Shown here one piece after another: positions 25,018-32,051 of a stretch of 34,354 nt of DNA. The position numbers and the translations under genes were made by a program. The notes beneath the pieces are model-generated. The model had not been told where the DNA came from. It searched no databases and saw only the letters and a list, made by a program, of their open reading frames with translations. The stretch comes from Gemmatimonadota bacterium (lineage in GTDB: Bacteria > Gemmatimonadota > Gemmatimonadetes > Gemmatimonadales > GWC2-71-9). How positions within the stretch are numbered: the stretch's first letter is position 1; each line of letters opens with the position of its first letter. The stretch spans positions 1 through 34,354 of the forward strand of contig QHTP01000035.1 in NCBI GenBank assembly GCA_003220855.1, in the 5' to 3' direction.

Positions 25018-26114
25018 CGATCCGCGTCGCCACCGCGGAGCAGCGCCACACCTCGTACGACATTCTGATCGACCGCGGACTGCTCGCGGATCTGCCCGCC
25101 CTGGTGAAAGCCGCCTGCCCAGCCGCGCGCTATGCCGTGATCACCGACTCGCACGTCGCGACGCTGTGCGGGGCGAAGATCGTTACACGACTCCACGACG
25201 CCACGTTGCAGGCCCAACTCTTCGAGTTCCCGGCGGGCGAGTGGAACAAGACGCGAGAAACGTGGGCGATGCTCTCCGACAAGATGCTCGTGGCGCAGTT
25301 CGGCCGCGACAGCGCCGTGCTGGCGCTCGGCGGAGGCGTCGTGGGCGACGTCGCGGGGTTCGTCGCGGCCACGTACCTGCGGGGCGTCCCGTACATCCAG
25401 GTACCCACCACGCTGCTCGCGATGATCGACTCGTCGATCGGCGGCAAGACGGGTGTCGACGTCCCGGCCGGCAAGAACCTGCTGGGCGCCTTTCACCAAC
25501 CTCGTCTCGTCGTCGCCGACCTGGACCTGCTCGGCACCCTGCCGCCGCCGCAGCTCGCCGCGGGGATCGCCGAAGCGGTCAAGCACGGGGTGATCGCCGA
25601 CGCCGACTACTTCGCATTCCTGGAGCGCGAGCACCACGCCGTCACGACCAAGCAGCCCGCCGCACTCGAGCAACTGGTGCGGCGCTCCGTGGAGATCAAG
25701 GCGGGCGTCGTCGCTGCGGACGAGCGTGAGACCGGCCGTCGCGCGATCCTCAACTTCGGGCACACGGTGGCGCACGCGGTCGAGGCGACGGCGCAGTTCG
25801 CCGTGCTGCACGGCGAGGCCGTCGCGATCGGCATGACGTACGAAGCGCGGCTCGCAGAAGTGCTGGGGATCGCCGAACCGGGAACCGCCAATCGCATCGC
25901 GCGGCTGCTCGAGCGCTGCGGTCTCCCGCTCGAGCTCCCCGAGAGCGCCACGGCGGACCGCCTGCTCGCGACGATGCAGCTCGACAAAAAGGCGCGCGCC
26001 GGAACGGTGCGGTTCGCGCTGCCGGAGGCGGTTGGACGCATGCACGCCGACGGCAGTAGCTGGACGGTGGCGGCCCCCGAGCGCGCGGTACGGGACGTGC
26101 TCGCGGGGCGGTAG
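25014..26114 (+). CDS. aroB: 3-dehydroquinate synthase AroB
   Basis: AroB turns DAHP into 3-dehydroquinate, the second step of the shikimate pathway, using NAD and a divalent metal. The protein has 366 residues, the usual length. Recognisable parts are the NAD-binding GGGVVGDVAGFVA, the PTTLLAMIDSSIGGKTGVD stretch, EAVKHGVIAD with a metal-ligand glutamate, NFGHTVAHAVE and LHGEAVAIGM with metal-ligand histidines, and DKKARAGTVRFALP. I chose the GTG at 25014 because it overlaps the adenosyltransferase stop (GTGA); a GTG at 25011 is one codon earlier. The pairing with the adenosyltransferase has no obvious metabolic logic. Confidence 0.97.
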   Translation: MTIRVATAEQRHTSYDILIDRGLLADLPALVKAACPAARYAVITDSHVATLCGAKIVTRLHDATLQAQLFEFPAGEWNKTRETWAMLSDKMLVAQFGRDSAVLALGGGVVGDVAGFVAATYLRGVPYIQVPTTLLAMIDSSIGGKTGVDVPAGKNLLGAFHQPRLVVADLDLLGTLPPPQLAAGIAEAVKHGVIADADYFAFLEREHHAVTTKQPAALEQLVRRSVEIKAGVVAADERETGRRAILNFGHTVAHAVEATAQFAVLHGEAVAIGMTYEARLAEVLGIAEPGTANRIARLLERCGLPLELPESATADRLLATMQLDKKARAGTVRFALPEAVGRMHADGSSWTVAAPERAVRDVLAGR

Positions 26115-26149
26115 TCGCAGCTTGGTACTAATTGCAAGTGCGTCAACAA

Positions 26150-26356
26150 CTTCCCACATGATTCTGCACCTCTCCACATGCCGCGCAACTCGCAGTCAAC
26201 GCGGCATCAACATCCATTTCTCCACACGCGATGTGGATAGTGGACAAACGCGGGAGTGGTGCTACGCACTAATAATTTGTGATGTGGAAAAATGGATAGA
26301 TTTGCACCATTCGCCGGCGATTCCTATATTGGGCGCCGGTCGTAGAGTTTTCCACT
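26150..26356. other. Cluster of seven DnaA-box-like 9-mers; possible origin or DnaA-controlled region
   Basis: Compared with TTATCCACA, 9-mers at 26218-26226 (plus), 26232-26240 (minus) and 26283-26291 (minus) match at 8 of 9 positions. Those at 26170-26178, 26239-26247 (minus) and 26348-26356 match at 7, and one at 26150-26158 at 6. Two of them form a perfect inverted repeat, TCCACA-CGCGA-TGTGGA, at 26221-26237. The stretch from about 26270 to 26305 is strikingly AT-rich for this genome. The gap between aroB and the sigma gene is 278 bp and holds no gene I can support. The matches are seen; DnaA binding is inference. Confidence 0.5.
26302..26330 (+). promoter_or_regulatory. Predicted sigma-70 promoter of the sigma factor gene
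   Basis: TTGCAC at 26302-26307 (three of six) and TATATT at 26325-26330 (five of six) are 17 bp apart. Transcription would start near 26337, about 55 nt before the ATG. DnaA-like boxes lie just upstream (26283-26291) and downstream (26348-26356), so DnaA could affect it. Confidence 0.5.
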
Positions 26357-26392
26357 GGCTCAACATACGTCTCCACCGTCGGAGCCCTAGCT

Positions 26393-27286
26393 ATGGAGCG
26401 GTCGAACGGAGGCAAGGCCAAGGCGTTCTTTCGAGCCAATCCTTCCGGCGCCTTCGACCAGTACCTGCAGGACATTCAGAAGCTCCCCCTCATCAAAGAT
26501 CCAGCTGAAGAACGCAGACTCGCGCGGCGCGTGCAACGGGGCGACGAAAAGGCCGCCGAGCGGCTCGTCACCGCCAACCTCCGCTTCGTCATCTCCTACG
26601 TCAAGAAATACCAGGGGCACGGGCTGGACCTGTCCGAGCTGGTAGCGATCGGGAACGAGGGGCTCCTCAAGGCGGTCAAGAAGTTCGATCCGGATCAGGG
26701 CGTGAAGTTCATCTCGTACGCGGTGTGGTGGGTGCGACAGGCCGTGTTGAAAGCCCTGGCCGAGCAGACCCGCAGCGTGCGGATCCCGTTGAATCAGAAC
26801 TCGCAGCTGATCCGCATGAGCCGCACCGAGACCTATCTGTCGCAGGAGCTCGGGCGCGAGCCGACCGACGACGAGATCGCGATGGCGCTCCAGGACACCG
26901 TCGAGAACGTCCGCACCGCGCGTCGCATGACGGCGGCGGAGCTGTCGCTCGACGCTCCGGTGGACCGGAGCGACAAGGACGCGGCCACGCTGGGCGAGCG
27001 GTTCGCCGGCCAGGAAGGCGGCGAAATCGAGGAGAAGACCGACGGCAAGCTGATGCGTGAGTTCATCGACCGCATCTTCCAGAAGTATCTCACCCCCCGC
27101 GAGCGCAAGATTCTCTATCTCTATTACGGCCTCGAAGAAGGTAGTGAGGCCATGACGCTGGAGAAAATCGGAGCGCTGATGGGCGTGACGCGAGAACGCA
27201 TCAGGCAGATACGCGAACGGGCGTTCGAGAAGCTGCGGGAGTCGCCCGATGGACGGGCGCTCAAGGGGTTCTGGCGAGCCGCTTAG
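26393..27286 (+). CDS. Sigma-70 family RNA polymerase sigma factor, RpoD/SigA-like
   Basis: A 297-residue sigma factor with region 1.2 (FDQYLQDIQKLPLI), region 2 (NLRFVISYVKKYQGHGLDLSELVAIGNEG, then FISYAVWWVRQAVLKAL, which binds the -10 element), region 3 and region 4 (LTPRERKILYLYYGL and MTLEKIGALMGVTRERIRQI, which reads the -35 element). Region 1.1 is missing, so it is either a short primary factor or a group 2 (RpoS-like) factor. The -10 and -35 contact regions are close to RpoD, in agreement with the consensus-like promoters elsewhere in the window. It stands alone, with its own promoter in front and a strong hairpin terminator behind. Confidence 0.95.
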   Translation: MERSNGGKAKAFFRANPSGAFDQYLQDIQKLPLIKDPAEERRLARRVQRGDEKAAERLVTANLRFVISYVKKYQGHGLDLSELVAIGNEGLLKAVKKFDPDQGVKFISYAVWWVRQAVLKALAEQTRSVRIPLNQNSQLIRMSRTETYLSQELGREPTDDEIAMALQDTVENVRTARRMTAAELSLDAPVDRSDKDAATLGERFAGQEGGEIEEKTDGKLMREFIDRIFQKYLTPRERKILYLYYGLEEGSEAMTLEKIGALMGVTRERIRQIRERAFEKLRESPDGRALKGFWRAA

Positions 27287-27394
27287 ACGGCGAGACGTCG
27301 AGACGGGTGGCGGGCTTCAGCGAGAGGGGTCAGGAACGGCATTCCTGACCCCTCTTCCCTAACCGCCGCTCGCCGTCTGACCGTCTCGCCGTCT
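27285..27394. repeat. 110-bp inverted array of 8-bp units around a terminator hairpin
   Basis: Left arm: AGACGGCG, AGACGTCG and AGACGGGT at 27285-27308. Right arm: CGCCGTCT, GACCGTCT and CGCCGTCT at 27371-27394. The outermost units are exact complements. A perfect hairpin (27323-27355) lies at the centre, within half a base of the midpoint. The first unit overlaps the sigma-factor stop codon, and the last ends 18 nt before the glcD start. Confidence 0.85.
27323..27355 (+). terminator. Intrinsic terminator after the sigma factor gene
   Basis: A 14-bp perfect stem (27323-27336 with 27342-27355), closing a 5-base loop CGGCA, is followed by TTCCCT. It lies 37 nt after the sigma-factor stop. The long GC-rich stem supports termination even though the T run is short. 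Confidence 0.75.
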
Positions 27395-27405
27395 GTCTGT
27401 ATACT
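27377..27405 (+). promoter_or_regulatory. Predicted promoter giving a leaderless glcD transcript
   Basis: CTGACC at 27377-27382 (four of six) and TATACT at 27400-27405 (five of six) are 17 bp apart. Only 7 bases separate the -10 box from the ATG at 27413, so the usual start site would be the A of the start codon itself. No Shine-Dalgarno sequence fits in between. The -35 box lies inside the repeat array. Confidence 0.45.
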
Positions 27406-27412
27406 ATTACCC

Positions 27413-28912
27413 ATGTCCCGAGACGTCGCGTCGTTGGTCGATACGCTCGCCGAGATCGTCGGCCCGGGTCACGTGCGCACGGCGCTCCCGGAGCGCGTGA
27501 CCTACGCGAAGGACGGGCTGCCCACGCACCGGCGCGTGCCCGGGGTCGTCGTGCTGCCGGGGAGTCGGGACGAGGTGATCGCGGTCGTGCGGCTGCTCGG
27601 CGCGCTCGGCATGCCGTTCGTGCCACGCGGCGCGGGCACCGGGCTCTCGGGCGGCGCCCTCGCCGACGGCGACGCCGTGCTCATCGTGCTGACCCGGCTG
27701 AATCGCATCCTCAAGATCGACGCCCGCAACCGGCTGGCCGTGGTCGAGCCCGGCGTCGTGAACATCCGTCTCTCCGCCGCGGCCGCACCGCACGGGTTGC
27801 AGTATACGCCCGACCCGTCGAGTCAGACCGCCTGCACGATCGGCGGCAACGTTGCCGAAAATGCGGGCGGCCCGCACTGCCTCAAGTACGGGGTGACGGC
27901 GACGCATGTGCTGGCGCTGGAGGTGGCGCTGGCGGACGGGCGCGTCGTCGAGCTGGGCAGTCCCGGCGGCGAGCCGTGGGGCCCCGACCTGGTCGGGCTG
28001 TTCGTCGGCTCGGAGGGCAACTTCGGCGTCGCGACGCGCATCACCGTGCGGCTGCTGCCCGTCGCACGGGCGGTTCGCACGCTGCTCGCCGACTTCACCT
28101 CGCTGCGCACCGCCGGGGAGGCGGTGTCCGCGGTGATCGCCAGCGGGATCGTGCCCGCCGCGCTCGAGATGATGGACCAGTCGTGCATCCGCGCGGTGGA
28201 GGACTCGGTGTACGCGGCCGGCTACCCGCGCGATGCGGCGGCGGTGCTGCTCGCCGAACTCGACGGCGGGCACGAAGTGGCGGTGGCGGCGGATGCCGAG
28301 ACCATCGAATCCGTGCTGCGCGCGCACGGGGCACGGTCGGTGCGCGTGGCCGCGGACGCGCAGGAGCGCGAGCGGCTCTGGCTCGGCCGCAAGAAGGCCT
28401 TCGGCGCGATGGGCCGGCTGTCGCGCGACCTGGTGGTGCAGGATGCCGTGGTTCCCCGCTCCACGCTTCCCGACGTGCTCGAGACGATCGCCCGGATCGC
28501 CGCCGAGTACGGGCTCACGGTCAGCAACGTGTTCCACGCCGGCGATGGCAACCTGCACCCCAACATCTCGTTCGACGGCCGCACGCCCGGCCTGCGCGAG
28601 CGGGTGGAGGCGGCCAGCGCGGAGATCATGGCCACCTGCATCGCCGCCGGCGGCACCATCACGGGAGAGCACGGCATCGGACTCGACAAGCTCCGCTACA
28701 TGCCGCTCCTGTTCGACGGTGATTCGCTCGCCGCCATGCGCGCGGTGCGCCGCGTGTGGGACCCGGACGAGCGGGTGAACCCGGGCAAGGTGGTTCCGGT
28801 GCACGCGTGTCGGGAGTGGGCGGGAACTCGAAACGCGGAACGCGGAACGCGGAACGCGAGAGGGAACGCTCGTTCCGACTTCCGCGTTGCGACTTCCGGG
28901 TTGGACACATGA
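27413..28912 (+). CDS. glcD: Glycolate oxidase FAD subunit GlcD
   Basis: GlcD is the FAD-bearing subunit that oxidises glycolate (or D-lactate and similar 2-hydroxy acids) to the 2-oxo acid and passes electrons via GlcF to the respiratory chain. The protein has 499 residues with the PCMH-type FAD domain (GAGTGLSGGAL, GGNVAENAGGPHCLKYG, FVGSEGNFGVATRITVRLLP) and the C-terminal FAD-oxidase domain (VFHAGDGNLHPNISFD, GEHGIGLDK, NPGKVVP). The family normally ends shortly after NPGKVVP. Here about 36 extra residues follow, most of them encoded by a 78-bp inverted heptamer array, with repeats such as RNAERGTRNAR. The stop overlaps the glcE start (ATGA). Confidence 0.95.
   Translation: MSRDVASLVDTLAEIVGPGHVRTALPERVTYAKDGLPTHRRVPGVVVLPGSRDEVIAVVRLLGALGMPFVPRGAGTGLSGGALADGDAVLIVLTRLNRILKIDARNRLAVVEPGVVNIRLSAAAAPHGLQYTPDPSSQTACTIGGNVAENAGGPHCLKYGVTATHVLALEVALADGRVVELGSPGGEPWGPDLVGLFVGSEGNFGVATRITVRLLPVARAVRTLLADFTSLRTAGEAVSAVIASGIVPAALEMMDQSCIRAVEDSVYAAGYPRDAAAVLLAELDGGHEVAVAADAETIESVLRAHGARSVRVAADAQERERLWLGRKKAFGAMGRLSRDLVVQDAVVPRSTLPDVLETIARIAAEYGLTVSNVFHAGDGNLHPNISFDGRTPGLRERVEAASAEIMATCIAAGGTITGEHGIGLDKLRYMPLLFDGDSLAAMRAVRRVWDPDERVNPGKVVPVHACREWAGTRNAERGTRNARGNARSDFRVATSGLDT
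28825..28902. repeat. 78-bp inverted heptamer array at the 3' end of glcD (5 + 5 units)
   Basis: Left arm 28825-28859 is five 7-bp units, three of them exact AACGCGG, flanked by AACTCGA and AACGCGA. The centre is 8 bp (28860-28867). Right arm 28868-28902 is five 7-bp units of general form NCNNNTT, including the exact complement CCGCGTT at 28882-28888. Folding the arms together pairs about 26 of 35 positions. A palindrome GGAACG-CT-CGTTCC (28863-28876) covers the junction. The array is open in the glcD frame and ends 6 bp before the glcE start. Confidence 0.85.
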
Positions 28913-30120
28913 GCCTCCTGGATCGCGTCCGCGCCCTGCTGGGCGACGAAGCCGTGGAGGTCGCGGCGACTCCGGACGGCGTGCCGCGCGTCGCACCCGC
29001 CTCCCCCGACGCCGTGGCGCTGCTGCTCGGCACCGCCCGCGAAGAGGGGTGGCGGGTACGCATCGAGGGCGCCGGCAGCTGGCTCCCCGCCGACGCGCCG
29101 GCCGACCTGGCCCTCACGACCCGCCGGCTCGACAAGATCCCCGCCATCGAGCCCCAGGACCTCTCCGCGACGGCCGAGGCGGGGATCGGGTGCGACCTGC
29201 TGCGCCAACAGCTCGCCGACCGGGGCACCTGGCTCGCGCTCGACCCCCCGGGCCTCGCGGGCCGCACCGTCGGGTCCATCGTCGCGACGGCGACGGCCGG
29301 TCCCCTGCGACAGGGATTCGGACCCGTGCGCGACCATCTGCTCGGCGTCACGTTCGTCACGGGGGACGGCCGGCTGGTGCACAGCGGTGGCCGCGTGGTG
29401 AAGAACGTCGCGGGGTACGATCTCACCCGCCTCGAGGCGGGCGCGTTCGGGGCGTTCGGGGTGATCGTGCTGGTCCATCTGCGGCTGCGCGCCCTGCCCC
29501 GCGCCGACCAGACGCTCGCGCTCGAGGGGTCGCGCGAGGACCTGACGCAGGTGGCCGAAGACATCGCCGCGGCCGGCATCCAGCCTGCGGCGCACGAACT
29601 CATGTCGCCCGCGCTGGCACGGCGCGAACGCTGGTTGCTCGCTGTCCGGTTCGCGGGCTCGGCGGCCCTCGTGGCCGCGGAGGAAGCCGGGCTGCGCGCC
29701 GCCACGGGGGGACGGTTTGCGGCACTCCGGGCCGACGAGGGCCATAGCCTGTGGATGCGCGCCGCCGAGAGCTTCGCCACCCGGCCCGTGGCATTCCGCA
29801 TCGGCGGCCTCCCCGACTCGAGCGACGAGCTGCTCGACCTGCTGCAGCACCAGGTAGGGGACGAGTGGATCTCCGCGAGCCCCGCCATCGGGGCGATCCG
29901 GTGGGGGGGCGACGCCACGATCGATCGGCTCAAGCGCGTGCGCCGCACGCTCGCCGGTCTGGAAGTGCCGCTCACCCTGGAGCGCGCTCCCTGGCCCGTG
30001 CGCTCCGCCGTCGGCCATTTCGGTGCCTACCGCGAGGGGGTGGGCCCCCTCGTCGCCGGGCTGCGGCGGACCTTCGATCCCGGGGAAGCGTTTGTCGTAG
30101 CGGCCGAAGCAGCTGAATGA
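28909..30120 (+). CDS. glcE: Glycolate oxidase FAD-binding subunit GlcE
   Basis: A 403-residue protein with a PCMH-type FAD-binding domain, shorter and more divergent than GlcD, as expected for GlcE. Recognisable parts are VRIEGAGSWLP, the GRTVGSIVATATAGPLRQGFGPVRDHLLG stretch, and the VKNVAGYDLTRLEAGAFGAFGVI motif typical of GlcE. It forms the glycolate oxidase complex with GlcD and GlcF. The start ATG overlaps the glcD stop and the end overlaps the glcF start (ATGA), so the three subunits are translationally coupled. The ATG at 28909 was chosen because the codons before it are repeat sequence read in another frame. Confidence 0.93.
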   Translation: MSLLDRVRALLGDEAVEVAATPDGVPRVAPASPDAVALLLGTAREEGWRVRIEGAGSWLPADAPADLALTTRRLDKIPAIEPQDLSATAEAGIGCDLLRQQLADRGTWLALDPPGLAGRTVGSIVATATAGPLRQGFGPVRDHLLGVTFVTGDGRLVHSGGRVVKNVAGYDLTRLEAGAFGAFGVIVLVHLRLRALPRADQTLALEGSREDLTQVAEDIAAAGIQPAAHELMSPALARRERWLLAVRFAGSAALVAAEEAGLRAATGGRFAALRADEGHSLWMRAAESFATRPVAFRIGGLPDSSDELLDLLQHQVGDEWISASPAIGAIRWGGDATIDRLKRVRRTLAGLEVPLTLERAPWPVRSAVGHFGAYREGVGPLVAGLRRTFDPGEAFVVAAEAAE

Positions 30121-31370
30121 CGGATCGCGGGGGGTTCGCCGCGCTGGACCCCTGCGTGCATTGCGGTTTTTGCCTCCAGGCGTGCCCCACCTTTCTCGCG
30201 ACGGGCGACGAAGCCGACAGCCCGCGCGGTCGCATCGAGCTGATGCGCGCGCTCGAGGCGGGCGAGCTCGCCCCGGACGACCCCACCCTCGCGCTGCATC
30301 TCGATCGTTGCCTCGGGTGCCGGGGCTGCGAGCCCGTCTGTCCCTCGGGCGTGGGCTACGGCCGTGGGCTCGCGACAGCCCGGGCGCTGATCACGGCTCG
30401 CCGGGGCGTACCGCCGCTCGCGCGCCTCGCCCTCGGGGCGATGACGGGCGCAGGCGTGTCGCGGGTGGTGTACGCCCTGGCGCGGGCGCTGCGAACGACG
30501 GGCATCCCCCGCTGGCTCGCGGGTTGGGGGCGGTTCCGGTTCGCGATGGGGATGCTCGCGGCGACAAAGCCAGTGCGGAATGCAAAATCCGCAATGCGGA
30601 ATCGAGGCTCGCCCGTCAATTCCGCATTCCGCACTCCGCATTCCGCATTGACCCCCGTCAGTCTGTTCCGCGGATGCGTCATGGACGGCCTCTTCTCCCA
30701 CGTGCACGACGCCACCATCCGCACGCTCGAGGTGAACGGGTACTCGGTGCGTGAAGTGCCGGAGCAGGTGTGCTGCGGCGCGCTGCACGAGCACGCCGGG
30801 CTCGAGCCGGACGCGCGCCGCCTCGCCCGGCTCAACATCGCCGTCTTCGGGGACGGGGACGAGCCGATCGTCGTGAACAGCGCCGGTTGCGGCGCGATGC
30901 TCAAGGAGTACGGCCACCTGCTCGACGGGGACGGCGCCCCGTTCGCCGCCCGCGTCAGAGACGTCACCGAGCTGCTCGCCGCGCGGGGGCCGCGGCCGGG
31001 CGCGCCGATCGACGCCACCGTCGCCTACGATCCCCCCTGCCACTTGCTGCACGCGCAGCGCATCGCCGAGCCTCCCGAGCGGGTGCTGGGGGCCATTCCG
31101 GTGCTGCGGCTCGTCAAGACGCCGGACGCCGCGCAATGCTGTGGCAGCGCGGGGCTGTTCACGCTGCTCGAGCCCGCGATGTCTCGCGCGGTGCTGGCGC
31201 CCAAGCTCGAGACGCTCGCCGAGGCCAGGCCGCAGGTGGTCGCGACCGGCAATCCCGGGTGCCTGATGCAGCTCGGCGCCGGGCTCGCGGCCGCCGGCAT
31301 TCGCGCGGTCGCGCGTCATCCCGTGGAGCTGCTCGACGAGTCGTACGCCGCCGCGGGGTATTATGCTTGA
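30117..31370 (+). CDS. glcF: Glycolate oxidase iron-sulfur subunit GlcF
   Basis: GlcF carries electrons from the flavin subunits to the membrane quinone pool. The 417-residue protein has two 4Fe-4S motifs: C13, C16, C19 and C23, and C65, C68, C71 and C75. These are followed by two CCG domains (SLFRGCVMDGL with QVCCGALHEHAG, and YDPPCHLLHAQR with AQCCGSAGLF). Between the helical part after the clusters and the first CCG domain, about 26 residues (roughly 152-178, with NSAFRTPHSAL) come from a 78-bp inverted heptamer array. The insertion keeps the frame and sits in a linker, so the protein is probably functional. It begins with an ATGA overlap on glcE. Confidence 0.95.
   Translation: MTDRGGFAALDPCVHCGFCLQACPTFLATGDEADSPRGRIELMRALEAGELAPDDPTLALHLDRCLGCRGCEPVCPSGVGYGRGLATARALITARRGVPPLARLALGAMTGAGVSRVVYALARALRTTGIPRWLAGWGRFRFAMGMLAATKPVRNAKSAMRNRGSPVNSAFRTPHSALTPVSLFRGCVMDGLFSHVHDATIRTLEVNGYSVREVPEQVCCGALHEHAGLEPDARRLARLNIAVFGDGDEPIVVNSAGCGAMLKEYGHLLDGDGAPFAARVRDVTELLAARGPRPGAPIDATVAYDPPCHLLHAQRIAEPPERVLGAIPVLRLVKTPDAAQCCGSAGLFTLLEPAMSRAVLAPKLETLAEARPQVVATGNPGCLMQLGAGLAAAGIRAVARHPVELLDESYAAAGYYA
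30572..30649. repeat. 78-bp inverted heptamer array inside glcF (5 + 5 units)
   Basis: Left arm 30572-30606 is five 7-bp units of form AATGCGG with variants. The centre is 8 bp (30607-30614). Right arm 30615-30649 is GTCAATT followed by four units of CCGCATT (one reads CCGCACT). Folding the arms pairs about 27 of 35 positions. The bases before and after do not continue the period. The array is open in the glcF frame. Dimensions are identical to the array in glcD, while the unit word differs. Confidence 0.9.
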
Positions 31371-31376
31371 AGGACG

Positions 31377-32051
31377 ATGACGGAAGCACTGCTGTTCGAC
31401 TACAACGGCGTGATCACTGACGATGAAGAGCAGCACCGGGCGACGTTCGCCGAGCTGCTCGCCGAGGCGGGGATCGCGCTCAGCCGCGACCAGTACTACG
31501 CCGATTATCTGGGGTGCGACGACCGCACCTCGTTCCTGCACGCGTTCCGCCGCGCCGGCAAGCCGCTCGACTCCGTCATGTTGGAAACGCTCGTCGCCCG
31601 GAAATCCCAGGCCTACGCACGGCTGACCGGGACGGCCCCCGCGCTGGTGCCGGGGGCGGCCGCGTTCGTGCGTGCGGCGAGCGGCCGGTTTCGCATCGGG
31701 CTCGTGTCGGGAGCCCAGCGGCGTGAAATCGAGCCGGCGCTCGCCGCCGCGGGGCTGGCCGACTGTTTCGAGGTGATCGTCGCCGGCGAGGACGTTCCCC
31801 GCTGCAAGCCCGACCCGGCCGGTTATCTGGCCGCCCGTACGGCCCTCGCCCGGGACCGGCCGCTCGAGCGGCGCCGCTGCGTGGTGATCGAAGACTCGCT
31901 CGCCGGCCTGCGCGCCGCGCGCGCCGCCGGGATGCGCTGCGTGATGCTCACGACCAGCCATTCCGCCGCTGCGCTCGCCGCCGCCGATCTGGTGTGGTCC
32001 TCGTTCGCCGGACATGATCCGGCGGAGCTGGCCACGCTGGGGGACGCATGA
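31377..32051 (+). CDS. HAD-family phosphatase-like protein with a DxN motif
   Basis: A 224-residue HAD protein with an alpha-helical cap, like beta-phosphoglucomutase and phosphoglycolate phosphatase. Motif I reads FDYNGVITDDE: the nucleophile D8 is present, but the second aspartate, the general acid/base, is replaced by N10. Motif II is in IGLVSGAQRR, the lysine in CKPDPAGY and the acidic motif in VVIEDSLAGLRAA. It starts 6 nt after glcF and overlaps ygfZ (ATGA). Beside glycolate oxidase, a role in making glycolate from 2-phosphoglycolate would be logical. The D-to-N change makes normal phosphatase activity less certain. Confidence 0.9.
   Translation: MTEALLFDYNGVITDDEEQHRATFAELLAEAGIALSRDQYYADYLGCDDRTSFLHAFRRAGKPLDSVMLETLVARKSQAYARLTGTAPALVPGAAAFVRAASGRFRIGLVSGAQRREIEPALAAAGLADCFEVIVAGEDVPRCKPDPAGYLAARTALARDRPLERRRCVVIEDSLAGLRAARAAGMRCVMLTTSHSAAALAAADLVWSSFAGHDPAELATLGDA

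Noticed and set aside
26115..26392. A small gene in the gap before the sigma factor
   Set aside because: The open frames there have no start with a ribosome site and no protein-like composition. The region looks regulatory.
28825..28912. Frameshift or assembly error explaining the GlcD tail
   Set aside because: The frame stays open to a TGA that overlaps the glcE start in the usual ATGA form, and the repeat units differ from each other, which an assembly slip would not produce.
28825..30649. CRISPR array
   Set aside because: The repeats are 7 bp and continuous, with no spacers, and no cas genes are present.
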